DNA of 6,568 bases from Acidimicrobiaceae bacterium (lineage in GTDB: Bacteria; Actinomycetota; Acidimicrobiia; Acidimicrobiales; RAAP-2): the NCBI GenBank assembly GCA_030838245.1, contig JAUTXB010000088.1, positions 1 through 6,568 on the forward strand, given 5' to 3'. The notes below the pieces were generated by a model. It was not told the DNA's origin. It made no database searches and saw only the letters and a program-made list of their open reading frames with translations. Numbering within the stretch: the stretch's first letter is position 1; every line of letters begins with the position of its first letter. Made by a program: the position numbers and the translations under genes. Below, piece after piece: positions 6,218 through 6,568 of the stretch.

Positions 6218-6248
6218 TGACCGAGCCTAGAGCCAGACGTCCTACGCT
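6217..6248 (+). promoter_or_regulatory. Putative leaderless promoter of the DAHP synthase gene
   Basis: TACGCT (6243-6248) matches the TANNNT -10 pattern and lies exactly six bases before the GTG at 6255, placing the transcription start at the start codon. A -35-like TTGACC is at 6217-6222, but the spacer is 20 bases, longer than the optimal 16-18. It also touches the start codon of the divergent oxidoreductase gene, so the two promoters interleave within 37 bases. Confidence 0.5.
6218..6229 (-). promoter_or_regulatory. Putative leaderless promoter (-10) of the oxidoreductase-nadD-rsfS operon
   Basis: On the minus strand TAGGCT (6229-6224) matches the actinobacterial TANNNT -10 pattern and is followed by six bases and then the ATG at 6217. 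Transcription would therefore start at or next to the A of the start codon. No convincing -35 hexamer is seen 16-18 bases upstream. The lack of any Shine-Dalgarno sequence before this ATG agrees with a leaderless mRNA. Confidence 0.5.
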
Positions 6249-6254
6249 GTGGAG

Positions 6255-6568
6255 GTGACGACGACCCGCCCCGACGAGGCCTGGGCTCCGGACTCCTGGC
6301 GCCTCCGGCCGGCTGAACAACAGCCGGTCTGGCCGGACGACGCCGAGCTGAAGCGGGTCCACGAACAGCTGTCCTCCCTCCCGCCGCTGGTATTTGCCGG
6401 GGAGGCCCGTCGCCTGACCAGCGCCCTCGGGGACGCAGCCGAGGGCCGAGCATTCCTGTTGCAGGCGGGCGACTGCGCCGAGTCGTTCAGCGACTTCACC
6501 GCCGATGGGATCCGCGACAAGCTCCGGGTCATCCTGCAGATGGCCGTGGTCCTCACCTACGGCGCCGG
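6255..6568 (+). CDS. aroG: Class II 3-deoxy-7-phosphoheptulonate synthase (DAHP synthase), N-terminal part
   Basis: DAHP synthase condenses phosphoenolpyruvate with erythrose 4-phosphate, the first step of the shikimate pathway to aromatic amino acids. Only the first 104 codons are in the window, out of roughly 440-460 expected. The N-terminus (SWRLRPAEQQPVWPDDAEL) and SLPPLVFAGEARRL match the class II (plant/mycobacterial) type. The motif LLQAGDCAESF with metal-ligand cysteine C74 is diagnostic; the more common form is QGGDCAE, so A for the first G is a mild variant. The downstream start of the catalytic barrel (DGIRDKLRVILQMAVVLTYG) also fits. The GTG at 6255 is chosen because it lies six bases after a TACGCT box. 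Another in-frame GTG at 6249 would add two residues, and the GGAGG at 6251-6255 is too close to 6255 to act as its ribosome site. The gene runs off the window edge and is divergent from the oxidoreductase. The symbol follows the mycobacterial class II enzyme. Confidence 0.94.
   Translation, partial: MTTTRPDEAWAPDSWRLRPAEQQPVWPDDAELKRVHEQLSSLPPLVFAGEARRLTSALGDAAEGRAFLLQAGDCAESFSDFTADGIRDKLRVILQMAVVLTYGA

Noticed and set aside
1..6568. Search for CRISPR repeats, tRNA/rRNA genes, insertion-sequence ends, toxin-antitoxin pairs or defence genes.
   Set aside because: I see no direct-repeat array, transposase, integrase, cloverleaf-like segment or toxin-antitoxin-sized gene pair. The space is filled by the genes listed, with no gap of 300 bases or more.

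Overview
The window is GC-rich and gene-dense, with short intergenic gaps and frequent GTG/TTG starts. It reads like a chromosomal segment of a high-GC actinobacterium. Four things support this: an MtrA/MtrB-like two-component pair followed by an LpqB-like lipoprotein, an F420-type luciferase-like oxidoreductase, a class II (mycobacterial/plant-type) DAHP synthase, and start codons placed for leaderless transcription. A deep actinobacterial lineage such as Acidimicrobiia would fit, but that placement is inference.

Left half, + strand (1-3907). The window opens inside the 3' part of a family-5 (peptide/nickel type) ABC transporter substrate-binding protein gene. After 19 bases come three tightly linked genes: an OmpR-type response regulator, a HAMP-containing sensor histidine kinase, and a small GerMN-domain lipoprotein. 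The lipoprotein start codon overlaps the kinase stop (ATGA). Gene order and motifs resemble the actinobacterial mtrA-mtrB-lpqB envelope-stress/cell-division module, but the lipoprotein is far shorter than classical LpqB and has only the GerMN part.

Right half, - strand (6217 down to 3936). An apparent four-gene operon runs leftward: LLM-class F420-dependent oxidoreductase, then nadD (NaMN adenylyltransferase), a 112-residue single-span membrane protein of unknown function, and rsfS (ribosomal silencing factor). NadD starts two bases after the oxidoreductase stop, the membrane protein overlaps nadD by ATGA, and rsfS starts at TTG behind a strong Shine-Dalgarno sequence. The operon converges on the lipoprotein gene, with 28 bases and overlapping hairpins between the two stops.

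Right edge, + strand (6255 onward). The first 104 codons of a class II DAHP synthase (first step of the shikimate pathway) diverge from the oxidoreductase. The 37 bases between the two start codons carry a TANNNT box exactly 6 bases before each start, which suggests both genes are transcribed as leaderless mRNAs.

I see no CRISPR array, tRNA/rRNA gene, insertion sequence, phage gene or defence system. Most of the window is ordinary core-genome content. The most interesting points are the minimal LpqB-like protein, the paired leaderless-type promoters, and the unidentified membrane protein between nadD and rsfS.
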